64,000 nucleotides of DNA from Triops longicaudatus (lineage: Eukaryota; Arthropoda; Branchiopoda; Notostraca; Triopsidae). Shown in pieces: positions 24,901 through 36,400 of the stretch (position 1 is the stretch's first letter; every line of letters starts with the position of its first letter). The notes below the pieces were generated by a model. It was not told where the DNA came from. It made no database searches and was given only the letters and a program-made list of their open reading frames with translations. The stretch is from NCBI GenBank assembly GCA_022885665.1, contig JAGQDJ010000020.1:496001-560000 (forward strand). Direction: 5' to 3'. The position numbers and the translations under genes are program-made.

Positions 24901-26426
24901 TTTGAAAGCGAGAGAGAACAAAATTTCTCTGTATCTGTGTCATTTTTGACGGACAAACTTCCGTGACCATGGCCAACGGCCAAAGAAGTATAAAGCTATC
25001 ATTTTACATTCTAACTTTTATGTAATAGACAAATACGACGTTAGCAAGCGATCTAAGAAGAAATTTTTATCCATTTAAGTGCTAAATCCAAGGAATTAAG
25101 GGCAAATCAAGCATTGAGCTGTCGAAGGATACATTTTTGAATTAATTAAATTTTAAAGAATAAATGTCTGTATAGAACAGATAGTTAGTGTTAAAGCCAT
25201 GAGGAAGCTAAAGCGTTGATGAGTAATTAGTTGTAACTAAACAGTATGGCGAATTCCTTCAAACGATTATTGAGACAATGTGTAAAACTTGGTGAAAACT
25301 GCGACAGTAAAGGTTTCATAAGATTTACAAGTGTGGCTCGGAAAAGATTTGTAAAAAAATATTTCTTTAGTTTTTTTTTAAATTAATTTTAAAATTTTGT
25401 TACTTTTTACTGACGCGAAAATTTTGGAAAATTTCGTTGTTACCACATGTAGCATTTTTTCAGATATTTTATTCTATTTATTTATTGTTTGCTTACGAAG
25501 TTTAAATCCTACCACATTTGCAGCTGTGCTCCACAAACTTCTTAGAACTGTTCCGAAGGGAACAGGCACGATAAATAGTGTATGGAGTGCCATCTATGGA
25601 GGGAAGCGACTTACGATGTCTTTGCTCGCATTTACTGCTCATTGTTTGGGGTTTCACTTTAGGGAAGATAAATTTACGTCCTGTGCGAGTTATCTGATTG
25701 AAGAGAAGAAATAGCTGCATCCACTAGAGAGGGCGAGGAAAGATAAGAAAGGGACATCTCGATGTAATTATCAATAAAAGAAACTTTCTCCTTTGTTATG
25801 TACCGATCTGCCTTGGCTCTGATTTGTTCCCCTATTACTTATGGGAAATAGCTGGCAGCAATGCGGTCGTCATTTTGTGTGCGGTTAAGTGCATTCGCTC
25901 GTGCTGGTTGACGTCAGATGTCAGCGTCAAAGTCACCCTTCCTGGGAGGTGAGGATAGAGTCAAAGCTGTGCTTGATAGGTCAATTGTGCACCCCCACCA
26001 CACATGAATGCCGTTTTCATGCAACAACAGCCCTTTGAAACCCAGCTTTTATTCCCCACGCAAAGTTTGGTCGATAGAGCCATAATTTTCACCTGTCCCT
26101 TTTTAAAAGACAAAGAATTTTATTTTCTCTCCCAACAACGCAATTTTACCATCCTCGCATCTAGAAGCTTTTGCAATTACTTTCCGTCTACGTGAAGGCA
26201 GAACACACGTGTCTAAAAGTCTATTTTACTTCCTTTATGGCCAAATACCACGCAGTGTGGCTTCACTTTCAATCTCAATTGTACTTTCTGTACAATTGCT
26301 TTCCGTTTTTTTTTTCTCCCACATGGTTTCAAACCAAATTGCACAAAATAAAGTTTTATTAGTCATGGATACGAGTTTTGGTAGCTTCTTTGACATTATT
26401 ACCTTAATATTGTCAATTGGTCTGAA
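21912..26426. other. Gene-poor region
   Basis: About 4.5 kb with a poly(A) run at 22682-22699 and several T-rich stretches. A frame with RRKSYRAS near 23575 looks like a kinase-type basic site but has no ATG or suitable donor. No gene is supported. Confidence 0.5.
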
Positions 26427-26840
26427 TGTCGCCGCTAGAATCGCGCTAACGGTGACAGGGAACTGTTCTGTTTTTATAAGGCAATTTGCTCACTTCAGAT
26501 AATTTCGATGAAGCAAAATACAGAGGCCAATAGGTTACATTTATTCACTGTTAGTGATTTATTTTTAACTTAATTTTACAACAGTCAAATTATGTGCTGA
26601 AGAAATAGGTCTGGCTCAAAAGGAGGTCAATAGGGGACTCACTGTTACAGGCTGGGTGCAGGGGATTTCATTCTTACCAATAATGAATTTTAGGCGTACG
26701 GTGGGCGGCTACGAAACTTGACTGTTGGGTAACAATGAAATTGAACATAGTGGATATTTTGTCCATCGTACTGTTTCTATCCACGACAAAAAAGGCACAT
26801 TAAATGTACACAAAAACCTTTCGTGCTTTAGCACGGAACA
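26427..26840 (+). mobile_element. Solo LTR, family B, with CTGAA target duplication
   Basis: 414 bp from TGTCGCCGC to AGCACGGAACA, with perfect 5-bp duplications CTGAA at 26422-26426 and 26841-26845. A TATAAG motif at about 26475 could be its core promoter. Its middle shares the core TTACAGGCTGGGTGCAGGGG with family A. It ends 84 bp upstream of the start codon of the first PDE4-type exon, so it lies in or beside that promoter. Confidence 0.9.
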
Positions 26841-26923
26841 CTGAATTAAATTCACTTTATGGCTTTTCTCGTTGAAACATACAGGCTTTGCTGTGGTAGC
26901 AATTTGAATTTGTAACGGTCGTC

Positions 26924-27417
26924 ATGGATCGCATGGGAGTAGACCGCACGCACTGCGAACACCGCTTGGAGCGCAGCGCCGCTTTCTCCTATTCGCCGCA
27001 TAACGAGGAAGCAGTTGATACTTCGGCCGCTATGGTGGCGTTGGGGACCGAAAGGGAAGAAAATTCGGATTTGAAAGTGACAAGTCCCGCTGATTCGAAT
27101 CATCGCTTCGGTGGCGAATCAGAGGACGATATTGGTGATCCTATGCCAGCTGTCAACTTGTGTGGCAGTCCCCGACCGAAAGGGCTTTGTTGGGGTCAAG
27201 GACTACGGGCCATGTCCGAACAGCATTATTCCATGGATGGTCAAGCGTGGCAGCAGTCCAATTATTGTTATGGACAATATAATTTGGGAGGAAGACGAGG
27301 ACGGCTGTCCCATAAGCGGACATCCGCGCCGCAAATGGGATCATCACTAGGATTGCCACGAATGGGCGTGATTCTACGAAGCCGACGATCCTGGCCGGTA
27401 CTGCACCATCCACGAAG
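26924..27417 (+). CDS. PDE4: PDE4 (dunce-type) alternative first exon, long form
   Basis: PDE4 enzymes hydrolyse cAMP; their variable N-termini, made by alternative first exons, direct location and partners. This coding segment starts at ATG 26924 and runs 164 codons plus two bases to a strong AG|GTGAGC donor. Its last part reads GLPRMGVILRSRRSWPVLHHPRR; the SRRSWP block and the terminal RR resemble the SRMSWP...RR end of mammalian PDE4D4/PDE4A long forms, just before the common exon. An extra RGRLSHKRTS basic site lies upstream (around residue 127). Serine and acidic residues dominate the middle. Phase 2 is shared with the other first exons in this window. The common exons and catalytic domain are not in the window. 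A solo LTR ends 84 bp upstream. Confidence 0.78.
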
Positions 27418-27492
27418 GTGAGCTTTCTTTTCATTTAGGGGCATTTTTAGGAAGAAAGATCAATGCATGCGTAGAAATTCCGTTGGTATTCA

Positions 27493-27620
27493 TAAAACTT
27501 GAGTAAAGTCTCCAGAAAAGGAAGGGATTGAAATAGAGCAGAACTAAAGAGTAAATTTAGATCAAAAATAAGAATAAGAATTCCGTCGTAGAAAAATTTA
27601 TTTTTATCTCTTTTAGTGTC
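27493..27620. repeat. Tandem duplication, copy 1
   Basis: A 128-bp unit beginning TAAAACTTGAG and ending TCTCTTTTAGTGTC. It is followed directly by a diverged second copy at 27621-27755. It lies in the intron just after the 26924 exon. Confidence 0.85.
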
Positions 27621-27755
27621 TAAAACTTGAGAAAAATGTCCACAAATGGAAGGAATTGAAATAGATCGGAATTACAGAGTAATTTTTTAAAATTGGATCG
27701 AAAATAAGAATAAGAATTTCGTCGTAGAAAAAGTTCTTTTTATCTCTTTTAGTGT
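27621..27755. repeat. Tandem duplication, copy 2
   Basis: Second copy of the unit at 27493-27620, with scattered substitutions and a small insertion, so it is older than the 81-bp repeats at 10.7/11.7 kb. Both copies end in a pyrimidine run plus TTTTAG, which resembles a splice acceptor. Confidence 0.85.
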
Positions 27756-28560
27756 CCTTTCAGTAAGCTATGAAATTGCGTTAAACTCTTATCTGGCGGA
27801 TAAAAGGAGGCTCTAGTAGCCTTCGTTTTCTGGTACAAAAGGAGTTGATGTTCAGGAATGTTTGTAAGATTGATGCATCTTCCCAAAGTGGCTGGTCGAA
27901 TTGTAGGTGGACAATGACAAAGCGATAAGGAGGTTGTGTAGAAGGATAAGGCCAAGGTTGTTACAGAGACTTGAGTGTCATTAGCAGTGCTTTTGGTTGC
28001 GGAATCCCCGGAAGCGCTTTTTCCACTTGACTTTTCTCTTGGCTTTTTGCCCCTTTGTAAAAGGGAACAAAATCCGCTACTTGTTCCAGCGATGCTGAGC
28101 GAATTTTCCCCTTTTTTTCACTAGCTCCTGGTGGTCGATTGTTTTTCTTTCGGCCCCGTTTTTGGCATACTCCAAAAGCTGCTTTGTACCGGCCCAATAA
28201 GGACATCAGGAACGTTGGCGTATGCCACGTAATAATTTTCTGTCTATTAGCGAAATTACCCTGACTTTCGAGTGCGGAGCACGCACAAAGATTTGCGTGT
28301 TGAGCTGCAGCAGAAAGATGGCAACGGAAGATTTTGATTGTGTAACAGGCATTGGGCGTGTTCTTTCACGTCGTAAGGTGGAAACGCGTTATTTGAAGCG
28401 AAAGTTCGACATGTTTTTCAAGCTTTAGTTATTCTGATTTCCATTCATCGTGCGTTGCAATATTCATTTTATTCTTCTTTTTTAAATACAAAATAAATAA
28501 ATACCGTCATATTCTTTTGTCTTTCGATCCTCTTTAACAAACAGTTTTTTATGCTTAAAG

Positions 28561-28590
28561 GAGGTTCGTTATAACGAGATGTACTGTATC
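28561..28590 (-). mobile_element. Tigger/pogo-type terminal inverted repeat remnant
   Basis: On the minus strand the sequence is TACAGTACATCTCGTTATAA followed by CGAACC, like the TA-flanked CAGT..CTCG..TAACGAACC ends of pogo/Tigger elements. I did not find the second end or a transposase. Confidence 0.5.
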
Positions 28591-29070
28591 TAAGACCCGA
28601 GTATTTTTTAATTTTGCTTTACTTTATTTATATTATTTTTTTGCATTATCGAACGATTAGCTCAATTTTAGCGAAAGGAAGTTTTTTTGCAATTATTATT
28701 CATTAGAGGCTTAAAATAATTGATTCTTATCGTATTTAAAATCCAGGAGTAAGGAAATAAGACACAAGTAAGCTTGAAGTGATTCTTCGAATTACTGAAT
28801 AATGGAGCAAGACATTGTGATTACGAATAGTCTGTCTTAAGAGAGAAAAATGGGTTTAATCCAACCACTTAAAGCTCTACTATGTGCTTCTCTGTCGGAT
28901 CAGTTTTCATAATAATGAGATGCCTATCTTCATTAAATGCGAGAAATGGTCTGCCAGCTTCGAAAAACACATTTTCGCGTTTTTCTAAATGTAATACCCA
29001 CGTGGCCTTAATAAGAAACTTTAACGCTATTTTCCAAGGGCCCTTTTGTTTATTTGGAGGTAAAAAATAT

Positions 29071-29369
29071 TGTGGCGTTCGTTGTTACCCAACAGTCAAT
29101 TTCGTAGCCGCCCACCAATGAATCCTAAGATTCATTGTTGGTAAGAATGAAATCCCCTGTACCCAGCCTGTAATAGTTAGTTCCTTTTTGACCTTCTTTT
29201 GAGCCAGACCCATTTCTTTAGCGTACAATTTGATTGTTGTAAACGTAAAGTGAGAGTTAGCACGAGAAGGAGAGTGATTTTGGGTGATTTTGTATTGGAG
29301 TTCGTGTTGGTGTTGCTGTAAATTGGAAGTTACGAATAAACGGAATTTGAAAAGGAGTAGAACGTAACA
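29071..29369 (-). mobile_element. Solo LTR, family A long form, with ATAT target duplication
   Basis: Minus-strand LTR of 299 bp. Plus-strand ends are TGTGGCGTTCG and GAACGTAACA, flanked on both sides by ATAT (29067-29070 and 29370-29373). It contains the family A palindromic core. No internal sequence remains. Confidence 0.9.
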
Positions 29370-31180
29370 ATATGTGAAAGTCTTAAATTTGTATCAGTTT
29401 AGTTTATCAACAAAAGCTTAAATTTTTCAAAGAAATTAAGATTTATTTTTTCCGTGTTAGCAAGAGGATTTCTTTGCGATAAAATGAGGAAATTGCGCAG
29501 CAGAGATAAAGCAGAGGTAGCGATTTTTGTTTATTAAAAAGCTTTGACGACCACGGTGGTGATGATAACTTTCTATGCGGTTATTATTTTCGGTGAGGGT
29601 AGAGTAGGGTGAGCTCTCCAATTGCGTGAGTGAGTGACTTTTAGGGCGAGTCTCATGGAAGGCACTAATGAATCGCCTGTTGTGGAACTACCGTGATGGA
29701 TGACTCGAGTCATTGATAAAAATATCGACCAGCGTACCCCCAACGTTCCATATGTTTGTTGTTCGTCGATCTCTTTATTTTCTCCTTCCTTAAAACAAAC
29801 CTAAACAGAAAAACCCTGAAAAAAAAATCGAGTGGACAGTATTTTGACTCAGTGCACCATCTTTACCTTGTCCCCTAACGCAATAAAGTCTTTTGCAGCC
29901 CAAAGGATTCTTTCCTCTGCAACATTTCTAACGCGCTAGTCATGCTCCCAAGTTTGTCCATGACAGGCTTGACAAACTACGAACATGTGCTCGGGCGTTT
30001 AGCACCGTACCTTGTAACTCCCAAGAACAACCAACTGGCTTGTAGTCCCGGGGTTGTCTCTTTTCTCTGTCGTTTCTCGTATCGGTGTGTGTACGTTTCT
30101 CGTTGGGGCTTTTTATTGCAGTTTCGTTGTTTAGACAGCCCAGGAACGGCTAACAAGTCCATCCCCCGCTGAACAGCGCGACTTTGACTTTAGGAAGGGT
30201 CTAAATTTAAAGACTGGCCCTTCCAGGGGACAAGAGTCTGATAACGCTGAATTCCCATAGAATTGGCTCTTTTTTTGCGTGTCAAGTAGGATATTGCTCA
30301 TTCTAATAAGAAGCCCGTGTGTACTTTGCTCCTGATAAGAAGGACTGTATCCGCCTAACGCCAAACGTCCAAATGTCGTGTAAGACTCCTCCCTTCTTCC
30401 TTCCCCCTCTGCATGCTAATAGCATAGGAACGGGGGGCAGATAACTTGTGGTGCCCCCCAGTCGCTTCTGAGAACTTGAGCTACGCGCACGCACCTTGTA
30501 GTGAGCTCCAGTGCACGTGGAACCAAACTGGACGGTTGTCGCGAGTTTGGGCTTGATAGAATTAGGAACTAAAAGGTTTGCTTTAACATGTAAGGCTTCT
30601 GTGGTCCCACCCTCTTTTTCTAACTTTTAAACGAAAATTCCAGTCCCGCTAATTCAATTCAGGAATGTCACTCCCGGGATACCGTTTCATTGAAATCAGT
30701 TTGCTGGGAACTCATTGAATAAGTTTGTTACATTTGAGCAATGTACAGAGTGTGGTTTGGTTCCCATTTCTAAGCGGAGAAAGCAGAAGGTGGGAAGTTT
30801 GAGGTGATTTAAGGAACGGAAGCTGGTGAACTGATATCAAGTTGGGGAATTTAATATATTTTCGTTGAATTGAAGGTTTTTTTTGGGGAAAAATAAGTTG
30901 CAAGCGGAAAGATATACGTTTTCGCCTGGTTTGACAGTGAAATGGAGGATGGGACAAGGAAGAACGGGAAATTGATATCAGCGGATGGTATGGTACGATC
31001 GCGGAACGAAAGTGCTCGTTGGTATAGAGTGTCAGTTTGATAGACGTTGGAGAGAGTCTTCGGGTCTAGAGTGTCTTAGTGTTTTTGTTGGGGAGCAGTC
31101 TTGCCGAAAAGCACCGAGGTGAAGCTGCGGTGCCAGGTTCTATTCACCGAGGAAGAACAATAGCAAAAAACGGCTACACA
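29370..31180. other. Intronic/upstream region before the 31181 exon
   Basis: No gene can be supported. A moderately GC-rich stretch around 29940-30500 has open frames on both strands (for example ATG 29942, 76 codons), without recognised motifs. The last few hundred bases before 31181 should contain the promoter and leader of the next first exon. Confidence 0.45.
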
Positions 31181-31272
31181 ATGCAAGTGGAACAAGGCAG
31201 CTTTGTCCAACTTCAGCATTACCATCGACGGTTGCTGCGGACACGCAGACATACATTAGCCAACGTCTTACG
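31181..31272 (+). CDS. PDE4: PDE4-type alternative first exon, short form
   Basis: ATG 31181 opens 30 codons plus two bases (MQVEQGSFVQLQHYH, then RRLLRTRRHTLANVL) ending at CG|GTAGGA. The RTRRHTLAN block near the end resembles the RRFTVAH stretch of mammalian PDE4D5 and the RRHS of PDE4D3, each just before the common exon. Phase 2 matches the other segments. The frame is open upstream of the ATG, but has no earlier ATG. The donor is acceptable, not perfect. If real, this encodes a short, PDE4D3-like N-terminus with a basophilic (PKA-type) site RRHT. Confidence 0.62.
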
Positions 31273-31969
31273 GTAGGATATCTCTCTCTTGCTTTTAAAC
31301 TCGCTCGGTGAGGGAAATTAGGTTAGCTTGCTTGGCCACTTGGCTTACACTGTGTTGTCGTGTCAAGCGAAATGAAGACCGACTCCGCAAAGGTACATAC
31401 GCTCCAGTTAGCGAAAGCTTGAAATACACGGAAAGGCCCGCGACGTGACGCGTAATCTAATTAGAACGTGTGTACAGTCGTTAAGCCTCGCTGGGCGTTT
31501 AAGGTGTGACGGTTTTCGCGCCAAGAGACACGGCGTTTGTTTATTTGTTTTCGGGTTACAATGGAATGCTATTGTAGTGAAAGTTATTGTAATGAAGATA
31601 TAACAAAGCTTTTGTTTCTTTGTTTTAGAAATCAATATTGATTAGCTTTGTTCGCATTAGTACATTAGAAAATATTATGTATTTTCTATTGTCTATTTTC
31701 TATTGAGTATTTTCTATTTTTTATCGTTTACTGAAGTAGTTAATTGGTATTAAGCTAGAAATACTGAAAATTCGAATCGGTGAAAATTATCTTGACGTTT
31801 GAAAGGATCGATAGGCCAGTGCTATTAAATTACCCTGCTTATATCGCAACGTTAGCGAATTCTTTCAGAAAGTTAAGCCAGCTGGTGTCACGTGTTGAAA
31901 AAAGAAGACAATGTACAGCTCGTAATGAGTTTTTAACGCGATTTTTACTAATCTTATAGGCTTATCAAA

Positions 31970-32392
31970 ATGCGAGACAAGGCTCTTAACGAGGTGAACT
32001 TCTTTAGTCTGTTAGAGAGTAGCAAACGTATTTTTTCGTCTTTATCGTTTACTATGGGATTTTTTTTCCCGAAAAATTTTTATGCAGTGATGCAGAGTTC
32101 TTACAGAAATAAAGGTTTGTTGTCTTTCACATTAAGTCAAGCAGCAAGACTCGTTAAGAATTCAAGCTGGAAAGTTTTCCAAGGGGACGCCGTAAAACTC
32201 GCGGAAACGACTTGGAAACTATGCGCGGAATTTGCTACATTTATGCCAAGTCCGTTTCGGAGAAAATCAATTCCTTGTTTTAGATGCGGAAAGCAAACTT
32301 CAAATATTTGCGAACAATCTCTGCAGAGTAAAGCAATTCATTTAAGTGGGACGGAGGAGACTCGGGTCAATTGCAGCGCGGGGCAAAAGTAA
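31970..32392 (+). CDS. Hypothetical 140-codon open frame
   Basis: A single frame from ATG 31970 to a TAA at 32390-32392. It is the longest unexplained plus-strand frame in this intron. The product would be basic with a FRCGKQTSNIC pair of cysteines and no recognised domain. It has no clear promoter or poly(A) signal. A frame this long can arise by chance in 64 kb of six-frame sequence, so I list it with low confidence. Confidence 0.15.
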   Translation: MRDKALNEVNFFSLLESSKRIFSSLSFTMGFFFPKNFYAVMQSSYRNKGLLSFTLSQAARLVKNSSWKVFQGDAVKLAETTWKLCAEFATFMPSPFRRKSIPCFRCGKQTSNICEQSLQSKAIHLSGTEETRVNCSAGQK

Positions 32393-33413
32393 CAAAAATC
32401 TCAACTTTTGAATAACAGACAACAAGAGTGTGTACAAAATTGTAGAGGAAGCAAATATCAAGACTTATCCTTTGAAAAAACTGCATGTTACAAGAAAAAA
32501 GTCAAATTAGGAAATAATGAAAATTAAATTTTGCAGTTTTCCCACTGTAATTATGAAATTATTTTTCTAAAAGATGCTTAGATACGATTTAAGTAAGTTC
32601 TTACATAAAATAAAATCTTATTTAAAATAATTTTGTTATGTCTTTTCATATATCAGATACTGTGACCATTTACGTCACTAATGCGTTTGCAGGTCAGGTA
32701 TTTTAATGTGTTAATTTTCATTTTTCAATTCTTAAAATAGATTTCTTTACTACTCACAATAATAATCTTTCAATAATTTATTATTAACATATTAATCTTT
32801 TACGATATGAATATTACTATTGTGATATTTTGTTTATTTCAGTGATATTAGAAACAATTCTCATATTCGTAATATTTGTAATATTTTTGTATATTTTTTC
32901 ATATTTTGTAATATTTCTGCAATATTTTGTGTTTCCTCAATGTTATCAATTAATATGACGCATTGCTATGTAACAATTGACAATTTCTCGTAGATTAATG
33001 ACCAACAACCGTTTGTATATTTTAGACGCCCTCTGCTATACAATTCTCGTAACGGTTGGTCGACATTCTGTGACATTTCATGGGTGTTATAACGCAAGAC
33101 ATTGCAATACTTTTCTTGTCACTACTGATGGCGATGGGAGACAAGAACTAAAACTCATTATTGGTTGTTAGGTTGCTCCAAGTGTTCTATGATGTAAGGG
33201 CTCGTGAGGATAACAAGCAAACCTTTTGTGCTCAGCAAATATGTAGGTCATATTGTCCTTCGTCTGGTACACATATGCGATTCTATGCTGGAATGTCACG
33301 CAAAGGGTATCGAAGAGTGCATTTGGGGTTTCCTCTCTTTCTTGCCTCAACGAAAGGGCACGCTCAAGTGAGGGAAATGTCGATAATAGTCGCTATCGTT
33401 CCATATGATCAGC

Positions 33414-33416
<3 letters not shown>

Positions 33417-33465
<49 letters not shown>

Positions 33466-33473
33466 NTTTTTTT
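33417..33473. repeat. Poly(T) tract with one undetermined base
   Basis: A run of about 55 T with an N at 33466. On the minus strand it could be a poly(A) tail of a retroposed copy, but no cDNA-like sequence is recognisable next to it. The true length is uncertain. Confidence 0.9.
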
Positions 33474-36400
33474 GGAAAGGGTCTTGGGACTCATTTTCTT
33501 CGGGTATTGACAAAACACTGACAGGTTCCGCGGGGAGAAGGATAAAATTTATTGCGTTACTAAAAAGTTCCATGATGGAACCGCTCCTTATGTTCCCATT
33601 TTTATTTATTTATCTTTGGGGAGTATTGCCATACATTAAAGGACAGTTGGTTATAAAGTATTCCCGCGTGAAATTTTTACGAGGGAGAAGTCGGTGACAG
33701 GATTGTTACGAAGGAAGTGCATCAAACGGGGAGAAAAGACCAGAGAGAACGAGACTGGAGCGAATAATTGAAGACGGTGCACTGACGACCAGTACCGGGA
33801 GAGATATCGAGATTTTCTCTACCATTAACTCGCTCCCTTAGAAAGTCAGAGAGAAGCAGATAATACTTGCACGGTCAGTGATCTTTTTAAGCCGTAAAAG
33901 ATTAAATTTCGTGAAAGCTTTCGGCAACGTTAATTCTGTGTGAAATTCTTTTGTATATTGTTAAGATTTCTCTACTTTCTTATTGTTTGATTTTTCCTTT
34001 TTTTTGCCTTGTCCTTTTTAGCCAAAGTGCAAGAATCAAGTTCGTTAGCTATTTTAAGTTATTAATAAGTATTTCTATACATGCTATTTTTTAATTCCTA
34101 TTTAAAATAAGAACAGAGAGGTTGAGTGGACGTCTAATTCAAGTACGTTAACGTAGCTGAACATTTAGACTTACTCGCTTGACGCACTTTTTTCTTTTTT
34201 TTCAGGGATAGTTTATTAGATAGGTTTATGTAAATGGTAAAGTTTCACAGTTCAGTTTATGTCTGTGTTGGCTATACAGCGTAAAGTTATTTAAGAGTCA
34301 AATATTTGGCGTTTGGTCCCTTGATGAGTTGGGGGCGCGTTAATTTAGCTCCCCTTGTTTGCTCATTTACGTTGTTTAGAGTATAGTGTCGTACGCTAAC
34401 TGGTAGTCCGATGACCAAGAATTCCACGCGTGATCGTGAACTATTTATAGTGCCCTGAAAATGGCCCAATTTTTTGTGCAAGAGGAAGGTAATAGCACAA
34501 ACATAGCATTAAGCTTATTTTCCGGGTTCTGTACTGCAGAACAGGACATAAACATCCTAATGAAACAAGCTCTTTCGACATGTGCAGTATCTGTGCTTCT
34601 AAGCTACACTTCCAAAACGCACCTATGACGTAAGGTTTATTTGTAGTAGAGTATATTTAAACAGTATATGCGTAAAGAGTGAAGAATTGAAAAGTAGAAA
34701 TAAGGATGTGTAAATCTGGGTTCAGAGTTAGCTTAAGTTTGGAAAGTTTTGTAATCAAAAACATTGAAATTGACGGACTGCGTGCTCGCCTTACCTTGCA
34801 ACCATTGAACATCGCCATCTACTGGACCTTAATGGCACTTTTCCTGCTATTCGGGCATGACTCACCGATTCGTTCCTCAAAAATGTTGGGAACATACGTA
34901 ATCGAGGCTTAAGTGTGGCGACAGTTCAAAAGATGGCGTGGTTTCCTTATCGGACAATATCTCAAAATTGAGAAGTCTAGTTAGTCTAGTATTGCTATTA
35001 ATTTATTTGACTTTTTCTAAAGTAAACTGCAGAATCTTTTATTGGATACGATTTCGGCGATTTTTTGCGATTTCCTGGGAAAACGTTCAGTCTATGTGGT
35101 TAAAATGATTCTGATATGACCTTTAATTAGTGCAAAATATTCAAGTAGAAAAGTGGGTTGTTTGCTTTAGACAAATATTAAGACAGGAAAACAGTAAACA
35201 CAGAAGTGGAGCTAATTAAAAAGCTAGACGCTTGTAATTGGAAAAATAATGAGGTTTTGAGCATTCAAGCTGTAATGCAAAACATGTATTCAGGTTGCAA
35301 ATAGCAGGAAACGGATCACTTTTATAATTTAAATAGCAAACCTAAGCCAACAAACGAACTTTAACTATGTGTGTGAGTTTTTTTTAATTGCCTGAATTTG
35401 TAGGCTTGATTGTCGCACTAAAAAATGCATCAAAACAGTTACCAAATAATCGAAAGTATTTTTAATGCAGTAAAACTGGTAAAGTTGACAAAACGCTTTA
35501 AGAAAATACGCTTTCCGTCATGTACAGTAAATTTTTAGATTTTTTTGAGAATTTCTGGGAACTCTGGAACGTATCTCTTTCATTGTATTTTTCCATTCCA
35601 CATTCACGAATTTTGTTAGGAAATTATCCACCATGAAAATGTGCTTTGAACTGCTCCTATTGCCTTAAATAAGCCTATTCAAATTCACGTGAGAATGCGA
35701 AACGATGTGTAAATTCACTAGTCAGTAATCCTGGACTGCCTACTATTTGTAAAACTGACGCGCATTCTAGCGGTAACAAAGAAAGTCCACCAACGCGTGA
35801 ATTTCACTGATTTGGTGAGTGTCTCGCTAGATGGCGTGAAAGTAACGAAACCATTGTCCTGAATGCTAGCCTTCAAAACAAAACAAAGTAAAAACATCTA
35901 CATAAACAATGTATATTATCGTTTATTTTAATAATATAATAGCTTAGTAACGTCGAACAACTGCATCTTTGCGCAATAAATGCCCAGAAGCTTGCAATAA
36001 AGGTATACAAAAGGATCATAAAACGCCATTATAATGGCGACTATCCTAGTGCCCTTGTGTTCGACGGTTACACACCTTAAAAACCAATACTTCACAGCGT
36101 ATCATTATCCATACTATTTAAGCTCTTTAATTTGTTACAGTTTATACTTTTTGCTTAAGTAAAGTTACACACATCTAGGCATTGCTCTCAGAAACTGCCA
36201 CGGAATTTCGCGTGTCTGTTGAGCTCGCCATAATCGATTCTGTGCATAAACGTCACAGCTCATTGAACTTGAAAAGACTTTAAGAACTTGCACTTTCTTG
36301 CGATATTGCAACTGACAAAAACCGATTTCGAAGCTTTTCCAAGTTTGCAAACTCCCAGTCACCCGAATCTTAAGTTCTTCCAAAGTCCTGGATGTGTTCC

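Noticed and set aside
33161..33697. 178-codon frame across the poly(T) tract
   Set aside because: It is extended only by a run of TTT codons containing an undetermined base; not a real coding region.
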